DNA from: Rossellomorea sp036867415
GTDB lineage: Bacteria > Bacillota > Bacilli > Bacillales > Bacillaceae_B
Assembly (NCBI RefSeq): GCF_036867415.1
Contig: NZ_JBAJHU010000001.1
Span: 682,001 to 746,000 of the forward strand
Reading direction: 5' to 3'
Length of the DNA stretch: 64,000 bases
In this document: in pieces, positions 39,159 to 47,403 of the stretch
Position numbering within the stretch: the first letter of the stretch is position 1
How the letters are laid out: the number at the start of each line of letters is the position of its first letter
Made by a program: the position numbers and the translations under genes
The notes under the pieces: generated by a model
The model's input: only the letters and a program-made list of their open reading frames with translations
Databases searched by the model: none
Told to the model about the DNA's origin: nothing

Positions 39159-39347
39159 CTATTGGTTTTTCTTCACTCGTGCACGTTGGTTCGCTGCATT
39201 TGCGCGAGCCTGCGCTTCCATGTCAGCCTGGTCGGCAAGTTCCCTTGAGAACTCTTCATCGATACCGTCTGACTTTAATGCAGCTGGTGTCTGTGGCAAG
39301 CTGTTCAGGTTTTTGTCGCGTTTTTTATGTCCTCGTGATCTGCCCAA
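39159..39347 (-). CDS. yfhD: YfhD-family small protein
   Basis: 62 residues, very basic at the N-terminus (MGRSRGHKKRDKNLNSLPQ), then the family core LKSDGIDEEFSRELADQAD and a Lys/Arg/Ala tail. TTG at 39347 is chosen because AAAGGGG sits 9 nt upstream; the in-frame ATG at 39356 overlaps that ribosome site. The neighbours yfhE, yfhF and recX in the same order as B. subtilis support the name. Function unknown. Its own hairpin terminators lie on both sides. Confidence 0.82.
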   Translation of the reverse strand: MGRSRGHKKRDKNLNSLPQTPAALKSDGIDEEFSRELADQADMEAQARANAANQRARVKKNQ

Positions 39348-39377
39348 TATAAACATCCCCTTTAGTCAGGTTAAAAA

Positions 39378-39425
39378 ACAAAGGTACAAGACTCACGGAT
39401 ATGTGAGCTTGTACCTTTATTTTTT
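39378..39425. terminator. Terminator between yfhE and yfhD
   Basis: AAAGGTACAAG/CTTGTACCTTT outer stem with an inner CTCAC/GTGAG pair. On the minus strand it runs into GTTTTTT and serves yfhE; the plus side also has T residues. Confidence 0.75.
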
Positions 39426-39460
39426 ATCAAAACGGGAACTTTTAGTTAGGTAATATTTGC

Positions 39461-39586
39461 TTAGGTGTGTCGTTTAGGACTGAATCCGGCAGCTCGGTCA
39501 GCTCTTTTGAATTCTCTTGAATAGTTTACTTCCTGCATGCTTGACAGCTTGGATCTGTCTTTGTCTTTTTTACGTTTATTATCCAT
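39461..39586 (-). CDS. yfhE: YfhE-family small protein (41 aa)
   Basis: A 41-residue basic protein starting MDNKRKKDKDRSKLSSMQEV and containing the family block YSREFKRADRAAGFSP. ATG at 39586 follows GGGAAGTACATAGG. The position between yfhD and yfhF matches B. subtilis. No membrane segment; function unknown. Confidence 0.8.
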   Translation of the reverse strand: MDNKRKKDKDRSKLSSMQEVNYSREFKRADRAAGFSPKRHT

Positions 39587-39650
39587 CCTATGTACTTCCC
39601 TTCTTTTCAAGATTTACTAATATTTTTACCTTTAAAAGAAGGGGACATAC

Positions 39651-40562
39651 CTAACGAGAATGATAAATATTTACGAGTGCACTTTCAAGTTCAGTGTATT
39701 CAAACTGAAAGCCATTCTCTGAAAGGACGCTGGGCAGTACTTTTTGGCCATCCAATACGAGTTGGCTCATTTCACCCATTGCCAGTTTTAAGGCGAATGG
39801 AGGCACCGGAATCCAATGAGGCCTTCCCAGGACACTTCCGAGTATGATGCCGAATTCTTTCATCCTTAGCGGAGTCGGAGCGGTTACGTTAACAGGACCA
39901 GAAACGGCTTCATTTTCAGCTGCAAACCGAATCGCCCTTGCCACGTCGGTTATATGAACCCATGACATCCACTGATTTCCGGGCAACACGGTCCCGCCTG
40001 CAAACATTTTATAAGGCAAGGCCATCCGCGGGAGCGCTCCTCCATCGTCACCAAGGATGATGCCGAATCGGGTATAGACAACACGAAAATGATGATGTTC
40101 CGCTTTCGATGCTTCTTTTTCCCAAATCTGAACGGTTTCCCCCAAGAAGTCATGTGCCTTCTCAGTGGATGCTTCCGTATAGGTGTTGGCCGTCGATGAA
40201 GGATAGTATCCGATGGCGCTTGCATTGATCAGACATGTTGGTTTATCGGTTAGATTTTTCATTAATTCTATCACTTCTTGAGTAGATGAGATGCGGCTGT
40301 TTATGATCCGTTTCTTCCGGTCTTCTGTCCATCGGCCGCTGTTAATGGATTCGCCTGCAAGATTGATGAATACTTCCGTGCCTTCAAGATCCTTTTGAGG
40401 ATGTGCATCATCTGTCAGCCATTTAACGTACGTGATGCCTGGACGATTTTCATATTTATCAGGATTTCTGGTGAGGATCACCACTTCATGTTGATGATCC
40501 ACCAACTCATCGGTGACCGCCTGCCCGACAAAACCTGAGCCTCCTGTAATGGCAATCTTCAT
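39651..40562 (-). CDS. yfhF: TIGR01777-type NAD-dependent epimerase-like protein (YfhF)
   Basis: A 303-residue atypical short-chain dehydrogenase fold. The N-terminal nucleotide motif ITGGSGFVGQAV is followed by VFINLAGESINSGRW, the family block RISSTQEVIELM, NASAIGYYPSS (with Tyr), and a C-terminal DUF1731 tail (PHWIPVPPFALKLAMGEMSQLVLDGQKV). These mark the SulA/YfcH/YfhF group, whose substrate is unknown. ATG at 40562 has GGAGGG 6 nt upstream; an ATG at 40568 directly abuts that site. Divergent from recX as in B. subtilis. Confidence 0.92.
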   Translation of the reverse strand: MKIAITGGSGFVGQAVTDELVDHQHEVVILTRNPDKYENRPGITYVKWLTDDAHPQKDLEGTEVFINLAGESINSGRWTEDRKKRIINSRISSTQEVIELMKNLTDKPTCLINASAIGYYPSSTANTYTEASTEKAHDFLGETVQIWEKEASKAEHHHFRVVYTRFGIILGDDGGALPRMALPYKMFAGGTVLPGNQWMSWVHITDVARAIRFAAENEAVSGPVNVTAPTPLRMKEFGIILGSVLGRPHWIPVPPFALKLAMGEMSQLVLDGQKVLPSVLSENGFQFEYTELESALVNIYHSR

Positions 40563-40652
40563 GTGCATCCCTCCAGTATTACTTATTATTTTACCTATTT
40601 GCAGAAATAAAAACATAAACGGATGTGTTACATTAAGAAGGAGGTGGAAAAT

Positions 40653-41456
40653 ATGGGTGTCATATCAAAGATTACGAAGCAAGTGAAAAATGATGAACGA
40701 TATAATTTATTTATTGACGGCAAGTATGCTTTCAGCGTGGATGAAGTCGTGCTCGCCAAATTCGGGTTGAGAAAAGGACTCGAAGTGGACGAGCTCGAAA
40801 TATCTGAAATGCAGTATGAAGATGATGTAAAAAAAATGTTGAACAAAGCAATTCATTTCCTGTCGTACCGAATGAGAACAGAAAAGGAAATTCGGGAGCA
40901 TTTAAAAGACGGTGAAGTAGAAGAAGGCATCATTGATGAAGTCATTCATAAACTAAATGATATGAAGTATTTGAATGATTTAGAATTTGCACATGCGTTC
41001 ACAGGCACCCAAATCAACACGTCTGATAAAGGACCTGGCTGGATACGCGGTGAACTGTACAGAAAAGGTGTCGATGATCCATTTATTGAAGAAGCTCTTG
41101 AGGCTTTTACGTTTGAAATGCAGGTTGAAAAGGCGGCTGTGCTTTCAGAAAAACTATTGAAAAAATACCGCAAAGATTCCTTTAGGATTGCAAAACAGAA
41201 GATAGACCAGAATTTGCAGCGTAAAGGGTATCAGGGTGCAGTCATGAAGGCGGTATGGGAAACGGTCGAGACCGGGCGTGATACGGATGAACAATGGGAT
41301 GCCCTCTATCATCAGGGGCAGAAAGCGCATAGAAGATTATCATCTAAGTACGAAGGGTATGAATACGAACAGAAAATGAAGCAGGCGCTTTATCGGAAGG
41401 GATTCCCGATGGAGAAAATTGACCAGCTATTAGAAGTACTGAAAGAAGAGGAATAG
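40653..41456 (+). CDS. recX: Recombination regulator RecX
   Basis: Binds RecA filaments and limits or tunes recombination. The 268 residues are all-helical with the RecX repeats (MLNKAIHFLSYRMRTEKEIREHL; AHAFTGTQINTSDKGPGWIRGEL; KAAVLSEKLLKKY; KIDQNLQRKGYQGAVMKAV), typical of the longer Bacillus RecX. ATG at 40653 has AGAAGGAGGTGG upstream; an in-frame ATG at 40623 lies before that site. It stands in its conserved place next to yfhF. A shared terminator follows. Confidence 0.94.
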   Translation: MGVISKITKQVKNDERYNLFIDGKYAFSVDEVVLAKFGLRKGLEVDELEISEMQYEDDVKKMLNKAIHFLSYRMRTEKEIREHLKDGEVEEGIIDEVIHKLNDMKYLNDLEFAHAFTGTQINTSDKGPGWIRGELYRKGVDDPFIEEALEAFTFEMQVEKAAVLSEKLLKKYRKDSFRIAKQKIDQNLQRKGYQGAVMKAVWETVETGRDTDEQWDALYHQGQKAHRRLSSKYEGYEYEQKMKQALYRKGFPMEKIDQLLEVLKEEE

Positions 41457-41468
41457 GTTAGAGGGAGT

Positions 41469-41499
41469 AAAAAAGTCGGGCTAGTTCCCCGACTTTTTT
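41469..41499. terminator. Bidirectional terminator between recX and the SDR gene
   Basis: AAAAAGTCGGG/CCCGACTTTTT with T runs on both strands. Confidence 0.85.
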
Positions 41500-42175
41500 A
41501 CGTTGCTTTTTTTGATTCAATGACGATTTCATCCTTTGATGGATATTGTTCAACAATGATCTCTGCCACTTCTCTTGGAGAGCGCAATCGTGAACGATTG
41601 CTTATATGATCGCTTCCGTCCCAGAATGGCGTATCCATGCCCCCCATATAAGCGTTGACGACTCTTAAACCAGATTCTTCATATTCCTTCTGGAGGCTTT
41701 CGCCGAATCCTCTTAGTGCGAACTTACTTGCGACATAGAGCGATTCATTCTTTTTTCCTTTTAAGCCTGCTGTTGAGATGATATTGAGAATAGTGGAGTT
41801 TCCTTTTTCCAAATGTGGCAAAATGGCTTTGGTCAATCGGATCGGACCAAGCACATTGGTTTCAAACATTGTTTCAAGGTCTTCATCATTTGCCTCCGTC
41901 AATGGACCGAAGTACCCGACTCCTGCGTTATGTATCAACAATTCAATATCATTCTGAAGCAGTTCTGTAGAGCAGACCTGTTCAATTTCCAATGGTGATC
42001 GCACATCAAGGACGGCATAGGAAACGTCGCCGCCTTCTTGTTTTATTTCAATTGCAGCTTCTTCCAGCTTTTGTTTTGTGCGTCCTAACAAAACGATATG
42101 ATACTCTTTTGAAAGCAGCTTTCCTAACTCTTTACCAAGACCGGTGCCTCCGCCTGTAATAATTGCTTTTTTCAT
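41498..42175 (-). CDS. Short-chain dehydrogenase/reductase
   Basis: A classical SDR of 225 residues. It has the cofactor motif IITGGGTGLGKELG, NNAG-equivalent LIHNAGVGYFGP, the catalytic Ser in NIISTAGLKGKK and the YxxxK pair SLYVASKFALRGF. Start ATG at 42175 after AAAGGACG; the longer frame upstream lacks a ribosome site. It is not part of the B. subtilis recX-yfhH neighbourhood, so it looks like an insertion in the conserved block. Substrate unknown. Confidence 0.86.
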   Translation of the reverse strand: MKKAIITGGGTGLGKELGKLLSKEYHIVLLGRTKQKLEEAAIEIKQEGGDVSYAVLDVRSPLEIEQVCSTELLQNDIELLIHNAGVGYFGPLTEANDEDLETMFETNVLGPIRLTKAILPHLEKGNSTILNIISTAGLKGKKNESLYVASKFALRGFGESLQKEYEESGLRVVNAYMGGMDTPFWDGSDHISNRSRLRSPREVAEIIVEQYPSKDEIVIESKKAT

Positions 42176-42300
42176 GATGATTCGTCCTTTCTGAAATGTA
42201 AATATGAATGTGAAAAGAGACAGCATGACGAATAGAGCTTATCCACTTTCCTTATTGTATCATTTTATCTATACTTATCATTAGTAGAGGTGATGAGAAG

Positions 42301-42630
42301 ATGGAACAGCAAGAGAGAAGATACAGTGAAATGTCGCAGCATGAATTACAGCAGGAAATTGGTCGGCTTAAGGAAAAGGCAAGGAAAGCCGAACAGCTCG
42401 GCATCGTCAATGAGTTTGCCGTACTTGAGCGAAAAGCACTGATGGCCCAAGCCTACTTGATGAACCCTGAAAATTACAAACCAGGCGGCATTTACGCCAT
42501 TGAAGGGGACCCGGGCGTCTTCTTTAAAGTTGATTATCTGAACGGTGTGTTTGCCTGGGGTTACCGTCTTGGCGGCAAGGGCGGAGAGGAAGCCCTTCCG
42601 ATTTCCCTTTTGAAACCTGACAATAATTAA
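42301..42630 (+). CDS. yfhH: YfhH family protein (DUF1811)
   Basis: 109 residues. The N-terminal half is an amphipathic helix pair (MSQHELQQEIGRLKEKARKAEQ). The C-terminal half is a small SH3-like beta barrel (GGIYAIEGDPGVFFKVDYLNGVFAWGYRL) ending in LPISLLKPDNN, the pattern of YfhH/DUF1811. Context after recX supports the name. Function unknown. GAGGTGATGAG precedes the ATG. Confidence 0.88.
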   Translation: MEQQERRYSEMSQHELQQEIGRLKEKARKAEQLGIVNEFAVLERKALMAQAYLMNPENYKPGGIYAIEGDPGVFFKVDYLNGVFAWGYRLGGKGGEEALPISLLKPDNN

Positions 42631-42676
42631 AACCAAGGTCCGTACTCACAGCTTTTAGCGGTGAGTGACGGACCTT
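42628..42676 (-). terminator. Hairpin between yfhH and the ypzG-like gene
   Basis: AAGGTCCGTACTCAC/GTGAGTGACGGACCTT stem; on the minus strand it is followed by GGTTTTAATT, so it best fits the sspK-ypzG transcript. Confidence 0.65.
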
Positions 42677-42683
42677 GACAGGT

Positions 42684-42842
42684 TTAAGAACGCTTACGGG
42701 TTTCAGCTTCCAGAATGATCATATTCTGGGTTTGTGTGGTTTGTCCATTTGCTTGTGCATGTGCATGTTTCGGATTATAGAATCCTTTATTGAATGGACT
42801 GCTGTACTTATTTCGGTAGAAGTTGTTTTTCATGTTTGCCAT
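42684..42842 (-). CDS. YpzG-like small protein (52 aa)
   Basis: A basic 52-residue protein with NNFYRNKYSSPFNKGFYNPK, then HAHAQANGQTTQTQNMIILE, close to the YpzG pattern (short basic start, NPKHA, QVNGETQQTQN-like, IILE). ATG at 42842 follows GGGGG by 8 nt. It is downstream of sspK on the same strand with 28 nt between them, so it is likely expressed with it late in sporulation; that is an inference. Function unknown. Confidence 0.72.
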   Translation of the reverse strand: MANMKNNFYRNKYSSPFNKGFYNPKHAHAQANGQTTQTQNMIILEAETRKRS

Positions 42843-42870
42843 CGTGACTACCCCCTAAAGTTAACTTTCG

Positions 42871-43035
42871 TCAAATCGAGTCTTGTTTTCTTTTTCCTGA
42901 AGACGCCATACGTTCTTGAGGATGGGTATTGATGGTGCCATTTGCCCTTTTAGATGCATATTCGGCTTTCGCTCTTGGTTCTCCTTCGAACTTATTGTTA
43001 TTCATATTTGGGAACCCGGTTGTTTTATTACGCAT
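42871..43035 (-). CDS. sspK: Small acid-soluble spore protein K
   Basis: A minor small acid-soluble spore protein of 54 residues. It has the SspK pattern GFPNMNNNKFEGEPRAKAEY, then SKRANGTINTHPQERM and a basic end SGKRKQDSI. ATG at 43035 with AGGAGG 8 nt upstream. Located between yfhH and yfhJ as in B. subtilis. Made in the forespore under sigma-G in relatives; I could not mark a clear sigma-G promoter here. Confidence 0.9.
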   Translation of the reverse strand: MRNKTTGFPNMNNNKFEGEPRAKAEYASKRANGTINTHPQERMASSGKRKQDSI

Positions 43036-43174
43036 AATCTGCCTCCTAAAAGGTTATCTCAATATCTTATACCGTGAAGAAGCAAAGACGACCACTAAGC
43101 TTAACCACGTACTATTAGTATGGATGGATCTCAGTACATTATCATAAAAAACAAATGGAAAAGGAGGAGACACA

Positions 43175-43459
43175 ATGGAGTCGACATTCCATGAGCTTAC
43201 TGAATTATTAATGGAGAATAATCCGCGGCTGTCATATGAGCGGGCGAGAACTTGGATCGAGCTGGTGTGGGAAGACTTTGAAACCACCTATGCAAAAGCG
43301 GGCTACGAATATCAGGGGAAAGAAATGACTGAGAAAGTGGTCCGTCAATGGATTACGAACTATGGATCCCGTATACACGAATTTGCAGCTAGAAACCCGA
43401 AATACAAGCATCTGTTTGTTGGGGATGATGAAAGCAGTAGGGATGATTTGCTGCATTAA
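43175..43459 (+). CDS. yfhJ: YfhJ family protein (WVELL)
   Basis: 94 residues, helical, carrying ERARTWIELVWEDFETTYAK (the WVELL-type motif that names the family) and VVRQWITNYGSRIHEFAARN. GGAGGAGAC precedes the ATG. Divergent from sspK as in B. subtilis. Function unknown. Confidence 0.88.
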   Translation: MESTFHELTELLMENNPRLSYERARTWIELVWEDFETTYAKAGYEYQGKEMTEKVVRQWITNYGSRIHEFAARNPKYKHLFVGDDESSRDDLLH

Positions 43460-43463
43460 AGCC

Positions 43464-43504
43464 CTGAGGGACGGGTCTTATCATGATAAAGACCCGTCCC
43501 TCAG
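43464..43504. repeat. Palindromic intergenic element, copy 1
   Basis: CTGAGGGACGGGTCTT and AAGACCCGTCCCTCAG flank ATCATGATA-like centre bases, giving a 41-base near-perfect palindrome. It sits between the converging yfhJ and yfhP genes and has no T tail. A related palindrome is at 47262-47313. Confidence 0.7.
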
Positions 43505-43508
43505 TGGA

Positions 43509-44495
43509 TTAATCGATTAAAATGTCTATATCTACTTTTTTACGGAGCTTTTCTTCGCTGAATACCCATCCGGTATAGGAGCTTACCACAGAATGATCTT
43601 TGTCGAGCTGGACGAGTGCAACGAATGGATAATGACCATTGTTCCTGTATCGAAGGTCGATGAAGCGTACCTCGAAATGATCGTCATATTCGTCGACTTC
43701 CCATCGGTAAACAGGTGAGAAGGAGAGAAACGCCGCTAAGTTCTTATCTTTTTTAGCGGACGTTATAACGGGCAGATCGGGTACGGGTATCCGTTTGAAT
43801 TCATCAAAAATCGTAATCGATCTCCTGAATGCCCTCGCCACATAAAATCTATCCTTCGTAACCACCGCAAGCCTCCACTGGAAGAAACGTATAGTGGGGG
43901 AGACGATGATTTTTTCGGCTTCGGGTATTCTTCTTTTAACTGCATTCTTAACTGCTTTTTGAACCTGGAAACGGAGTACATAGTAGGCGAAAATGATGAT
44001 ATACATGACTATGAATGTCTCTCCAGGCGGTAATCCGAATGCCCATAAAAGCAATCCGATCACATGGATGGAAAAAATGGGCAGATCAAACGTGTTAATG
44101 ACGCCCAAAGCGACCCATTTCGACGAAATCGGCCTTAGAGCCTGGGTGCCGTAAGCGTTGAATATGTCCACAAAGACATGCAGGAATACCGCGATAAATG
44201 TCCAAATCCATAAATGAAGCAAGTTGGCTTCAGGAAAAAAAGGATAGATGCAGCCGACAATGAGCAGCGGCCACAGGAGGACAGCGGGGATACTGTGAGT
44301 GATTCCCCGGTGATGACGTATATATACTGCATTGTTACGGAGCTTCAACACTGTATCAATGTCAGGGATCTGAGAACCGATGACTGCAGCTATGAGAACA
44401 CTGGCAGAAGTGGCGCTGCTTTCAGCAACTGCGGGATCGAGAGTAGCCAGGCCACCCAGAGCGAATCCCATAACAACATGAGTACCTGTATCCAA
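43509..44495 (-). CDS. yfhP: YfhP-type membrane-bound metal-dependent hydrolase
   Basis: 328 residues. The N-terminal membrane part has the YdjM/YfhP motifs (MDTGTHVVMGFALGG, SQIPDIDTVL, HHRGITHSIPAVL, FLHVFVDIFNAYGT), whose His and Asp residues suggest metal binding. The C-terminal part is a soluble domain (FVALVQLDKDHSVVSSYTGW). The start is TTG at 44495 after GGGAGGAC. Divergent from mutY as in B. subtilis. Biochemical role unproven. Confidence 0.9.
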   Translation of the reverse strand: MDTGTHVVMGFALGGLATLDPAVAESSATSASVLIAAVIGSQIPDIDTVLKLRNNAVYIRHHRGITHSIPAVLLWPLLIVGCIYPFFPEANLLHLWIWTFIAVFLHVFVDIFNAYGTQALRPISSKWVALGVINTFDLPIFSIHVIGLLLWAFGLPPGETFIVMYIIIFAYYVLRFQVQKAVKNAVKRRIPEAEKIIVSPTIRFFQWRLAVVTKDRFYVARAFRRSITIFDEFKRIPVPDLPVITSAKKDKNLAAFLSFSPVYRWEVDEYDDHFEVRFIDLRYRNNGHYPFVALVQLDKDHSVVSSYTGWVFSEEKLRKKVDIDILID

Positions 44496-44569
44496 AAAAA
44501 GTCCTCCCTTGGCTGATTTCGTTTGTTTTCGTTGCCCTTCATGATAAGGTTAAAAGGAGTTGATTTCAA

Positions 44570-44608
44570 ATGAAAAAATCATTAACAGCAATGAAAAAGA
44601 GTTCATAA
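44570..44608 (+). CDS. Possible 12-residue peptide upstream of mutY
   Basis: AAAAGGAGTTGAT lies 5 nt before ATG AAA AAA, giving MKKSLTAMKKSS and a stop, 54 nt before mutY. The ribosome site is strong for so short a frame. No family known; may be chance or a leader peptide. Confidence 0.2.
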   Translation: MKKSLTAMKKSS

Positions 44609-44662
44609 TACATTATTTATTCCCTATTCATCGTAACATCTAACATCTTTGGAGGTACAAAA

Positions 44663-45778
44663 TTGAAAGATGAACCATTAAAGCATTTAATAACCATTGA
44701 TCAAGAAGAATTTCAAAATGATTTAATCACCTGGTTTTCAAAAGAACAGCGTGACCTGCCATGGAGAAAGGATCGGGATCCATATAGAGTGTGGGTTTCC
44801 GAAATCATGCTTCAGCAGACCAGAGTCGATACTGTCATCCCTTATTTTAATCGTTTCCTTGAAAGGTTTCCTACTATAGATGCTCTCGCCATGGCAGACG
44901 AGGATGAGGTATTGAAGGCATGGGAAGGGCTCGGCTATTATTCAAGAGTCAGAAACCTCCAATCGGCTGTAAAGGAGGTTTCTGAAAAATACTCGGGGAT
45001 CGTACCTGACACACCTAAAGAGATTTCTTCATTGAAAGGAGTCGGTCCATATACTGCAGGTGCCATATTGAGTATCGCCTATGGGAAACCGGAACCAGCA
45101 GTGGACGGAAATGTTATGAGGGTGTTCTCAAGGATCCTTTCCATCTGGCTGGATATTGCAAAGCCATCTACAAGGAAAGTGTTTGAGGAAGCAGTAAGAG
45201 CCCTTATTTCCAAGGAAAATCCTTCCTACTTCAATCAGGCGCTAATGGAACTGGGTGCATTAATATGTACTCCGACCTCGCCTTCCTGTCTGCTGTGTCC
45301 AGTACGCGATCATTGTCATGCGTTTAATGAAGGTGTGCAGACAGAGCTCCCTGTCAAATCAAAAAAGAAGGCAGCTCGCAAACTGAATATGGCTGCAGCC
45401 GTTCTATTCACAGAAGATAACCGGGTCGTGATCCATAAACGCGCGAGCTCCGGACTGCTGGCGAATCTGTGGGAATTCCCAAACTTTGAAGTGAGCTCGA
45501 CCAGAAGCGGCCGAAAGCAGCTTGAAGAACGCATGGAAGAAGCTTATAGTGTTGAGGCCACTCTTAAAGCTGGGGTCATGACCAAAATTCAGCATGTATT
45601 CACACATATTATCTGGGATATAGAAGTATATGCCGGCAGTGTGGAAACATCCACTTTAAAAGAAACCGATCTGATTGCTGTAACGATTGAAGAAATGGAA
45701 AAGTATGCATTCCCGGTATCCCACCAGAAGATTTGGAAAGAAACCAGTGAAACCATTATTAAACAGCTGGAAACATGA
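44663..45778 (+). CDS. mutY: A/G-specific adenine glycosylase MutY
   Basis: Removes adenine mispaired with 8-oxoguanine. The 371 residues contain the catalytic Glu region SEIMLQQTRVDTVIPYF, helix-hairpin-helix LKGVGPYTAGAILSIAYG and catalytic Asp in AVDGNVMRV. The 4Fe-4S ligands are spaced C-x6-C-x2-C-x5-C in CTPTSPSCLLCPVRDHC. A C-terminal NUDIX-like domain recognises 8-oxoG. Start is TTG at 44663 with GGAGG 8-9 nt upstream. Conserved place between yfhP and yfhS. Confidence 0.95.
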   Translation: MKDEPLKHLITIDQEEFQNDLITWFSKEQRDLPWRKDRDPYRVWVSEIMLQQTRVDTVIPYFNRFLERFPTIDALAMADEDEVLKAWEGLGYYSRVRNLQSAVKEVSEKYSGIVPDTPKEISSLKGVGPYTAGAILSIAYGKPEPAVDGNVMRVFSRILSIWLDIAKPSTRKVFEEAVRALISKENPSYFNQALMELGALICTPTSPSCLLCPVRDHCHAFNEGVQTELPVKSKKKAARKLNMAAAVLFTEDNRVVIHKRASSGLLANLWEFPNFEVSSTRSGRKQLEERMEEAYSVEATLKAGVMTKIQHVFTHIIWDIEVYAGSVETSTLKETDLIAVTIEEMEKYAFPVSHQKIWKETSETIIKQLET

Positions 45779-45840
45779 TTTAGTGGCCAGTCCTCCGTTG
45801 CTTTAATACAATGGGGGGCAGACTCTGTAAATCGTGAAAT

Positions 45841-46065
45841 TCAATCGTAGACCGTCTTGGTGCCATGTGTATAATCGGCTTCCCCGCGGTTCAATCCACC
45901 ACGGTTTTCGATTTCTACAATGATTTCTCGATGAATAGATTGTCCTTCGACGTTTAAATAGGGTACTATTTGTTGTAGTGAATGATGAAAATAAGCAAGT
46001 TCACTTTTCTTCCATTCACGTTTTGGGAGCATGGACAGCTCCGTCATATCCCGACCTACATACAT
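45841..46065 (-). CDS. yfhS: YfhS family small protein
   Basis: 74 residues with KREWKKSELAYFHHSLQQIVPYL in the N-terminal half and a C-terminal ENRGGLNRGEADYTHGTKTVYD. Hydrophilic, no membrane segment. Named by its place between mutY and fabL and size match to B. subtilis YfhS. Function unknown. GGAGG lies before the ATG. Confidence 0.75.
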   Translation of the reverse strand: MYVGRDMTELSMLPKREWKKSELAYFHHSLQQIVPYLNVEGQSIHREIIVEIENRGGLNRGEADYTHGTKTVYD

Positions 46066-46182
46066 ACATTCAGACCTCCCGTAAATAAGAATCTATATTA
46101 TAGTTTTTGGTAAAGTGCGTCTGATTATGCTTAAGAAAAGAATTGCTTGATTTGGTAATTGAATGTTGAAAGGATGATTGGA

Positions 46183-46926
46183 ATGAGTGAAAAAGTAGCA
46201 TTGGTAACAGGAAGCAGCCGTGGACTTGGTAGAGAGATTGCCAAACAATTGGCGCAGCAGGGATACGATATCGTCGTGAACTATGCCCGCAGCAAAAAAG
46301 GTGCACTCGAAACGGCTGATGAAGTGGAAAAATTGGGACGCAAAGCTTTTGTCGTCCGTGCAAATGTAGGCGATGTCGATAAAATCAAAGCGATGTTCGA
46401 GCAGATAAAAGAAGAATTCGGACGTCTTGATGTACTTGTCAGCAACGCAGCTTCAGGAGTCCTTCGACCTGTAATGGAACTGGAAGAGTCACACTGGGAT
46501 TGGACGATGAACATCAACAGTAAAGCGTTATTATTCTGCGCACAGGAAGCGGCAAAACTGATGGATAAAGGCGGGAAAATCGTCAGCATAAGTTCGCTGG
46601 GATCGATTCGCTACCTGGATAATTACACCACAGTAGGTGTATCTAAAGCAGCGGTAGAAGCACTGACTCGTTACCTCGCGGTGGAGCTTGCTCCAAGGAA
46701 TATCATTGTTAATGCAGTTTCCGGAGGAGCGATTGACACGGATGCACTTAAACATTTCCCGAATCGCGAAGAATTATTGGAGGATGCACGCAAAAATACT
46801 CCAGCAGGACGCATGGTTGAAATCGAAGATCTTGTGAAATCGGTCCTGTTCCTGGTTTCTGACGATTCTTCTATGATCAGAGGTCAGACAATCATTGTAG
46901 ACGGTGGAAGGTCTCTGCTCGTTTAA
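46183..46926 (+). CDS. fabL: Enoyl-[acyl-carrier-protein] reductase (NADPH) FabL
   Basis: Reduces enoyl-ACP in the last step of fatty-acid elongation. A 247-residue SDR with the cofactor motif VTGSSRGLGREIA, LVSNAASGVLRPVMEL, and catalytic Tyr-x6-Lys in NYTTVGVSKAAVEAL, the FabL spacing rather than the usual YxxxK. C-terminal IRGQTIIVDGGRSLLV. ATG at 46183 has GAAAGGATGATTGG upstream; an in-frame ATG at 46159 lies before it. Located between yfhS and sspE as in B. subtilis. No FapR box recognised. Confidence 0.93.
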   Translation: MSEKVALVTGSSRGLGREIAKQLAQQGYDIVVNYARSKKGALETADEVEKLGRKAFVVRANVGDVDKIKAMFEQIKEEFGRLDVLVSNAASGVLRPVMELEESHWDWTMNINSKALLFCAQEAAKLMDKGGKIVSISSLGSIRYLDNYTTVGVSKAAVEALTRYLAVELAPRNIIVNAVSGGAIDTDALKHFPNREELLEDARKNTPAGRMVEIEDLVKSVLFLVSDDSSMIRGQTIIVDGGRSLLV

Positions 46927-47012
46927 TGCTTCACCATGGAATGTTTTTCCGAAAATTTTTTGGATAGTCTTCTCCCCGCCTGGTTATCTTAATTAGCGTG
47001 GAGGTGATTACA

Positions 47013-47204
47013 ATGGCAAAACAACCAAACCAAACTCAAGCTGGTACTAACGCACAACAAGTGCAAAAACAAAACCAACAATCTGCAGGAGCTCAGAAAC
47101 AATTCGGTACTGAGTTCGCTTCAGAAACAAACGCTCAAGAAGTACGTCAACAAAACGCTCAATCCCAAGCTAAAAAATCTCAAAACTCTGGTCAACAACG
47201 CTAA
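47013..47204 (+). CDS. sspE: Gamma-type small acid-soluble spore protein
   Basis: 63 residues, rich in Gln, Asn, Ala and Ser, with the gamma-SASP pattern. Two similar blocks, FGTEFASETNAQEVRQQN and the preceding GTNAQQVQKQNQQSA, end with a basic tail. TEFAS marks the site cut by the germination protease. Shorter than B. subtilis SspE (84 residues). It stores amino acids for outgrowth and does not bind DNA. ATG at 47013 follows GGAGGTGAT; the in-frame start at 46998 lies before it. Sits after fabL as in B. subtilis. A perfect terminator follows. Confidence 0.92.
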   Translation: MAKQPNQTQAGTNAQQVQKQNQQSAGAQKQFGTEFASETNAQEVRQQNAQSQAKKSQNSGQQR

Positions 47205-47221
47205 TCTCTGAAGACCAGAAC

Positions 47222-47257
47222 AAAGCACCCGTTCAAATGAACGGGTGCTTTTTCATG
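47222..47257 (+). terminator. Terminator of the gamma-SASP gene
   Basis: AAAGCACCCGTTC/GAACGGGTGCTTT perfect stem, loop AAAT, then TTTTT. Confidence 0.9.
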
Positions 47258-47261
47258 TTAA

Positions 47262-47313
47262 AGCATTGAGGGGCGGGCCTTTGGTTTTGCTAAAGGCCCG
47301 TCCCTCAATGCTT
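47262..47313. repeat. Palindromic intergenic element, copy 2
   Basis: AGCATTGAGGGGCGGGCCTTT and AAAGGCCCGTCCCTCAATGCT arms around a short loop. The core TGAGGG-CGGG-CTT matches the element at 43464-43504. It follows an already complete terminator, so it is not needed to end transcription. Confidence 0.7.
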
Positions 47314-47403
47314 CTGTCGACAAAACTGGTGGGATTATGACAGATGTAGTCAAAGGGTTTGGGGACTGGAAGAAGAATGTGTAAGAGAGCTTGATTAGAA
47401 GGG

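Noticed and set aside
46926..47012. A sigma-G promoter for the gamma-SASP gene
   Set aside because: Candidate -35 (GGAATG or TGGATA) and -10 boxes are too degenerate to place with confidence.
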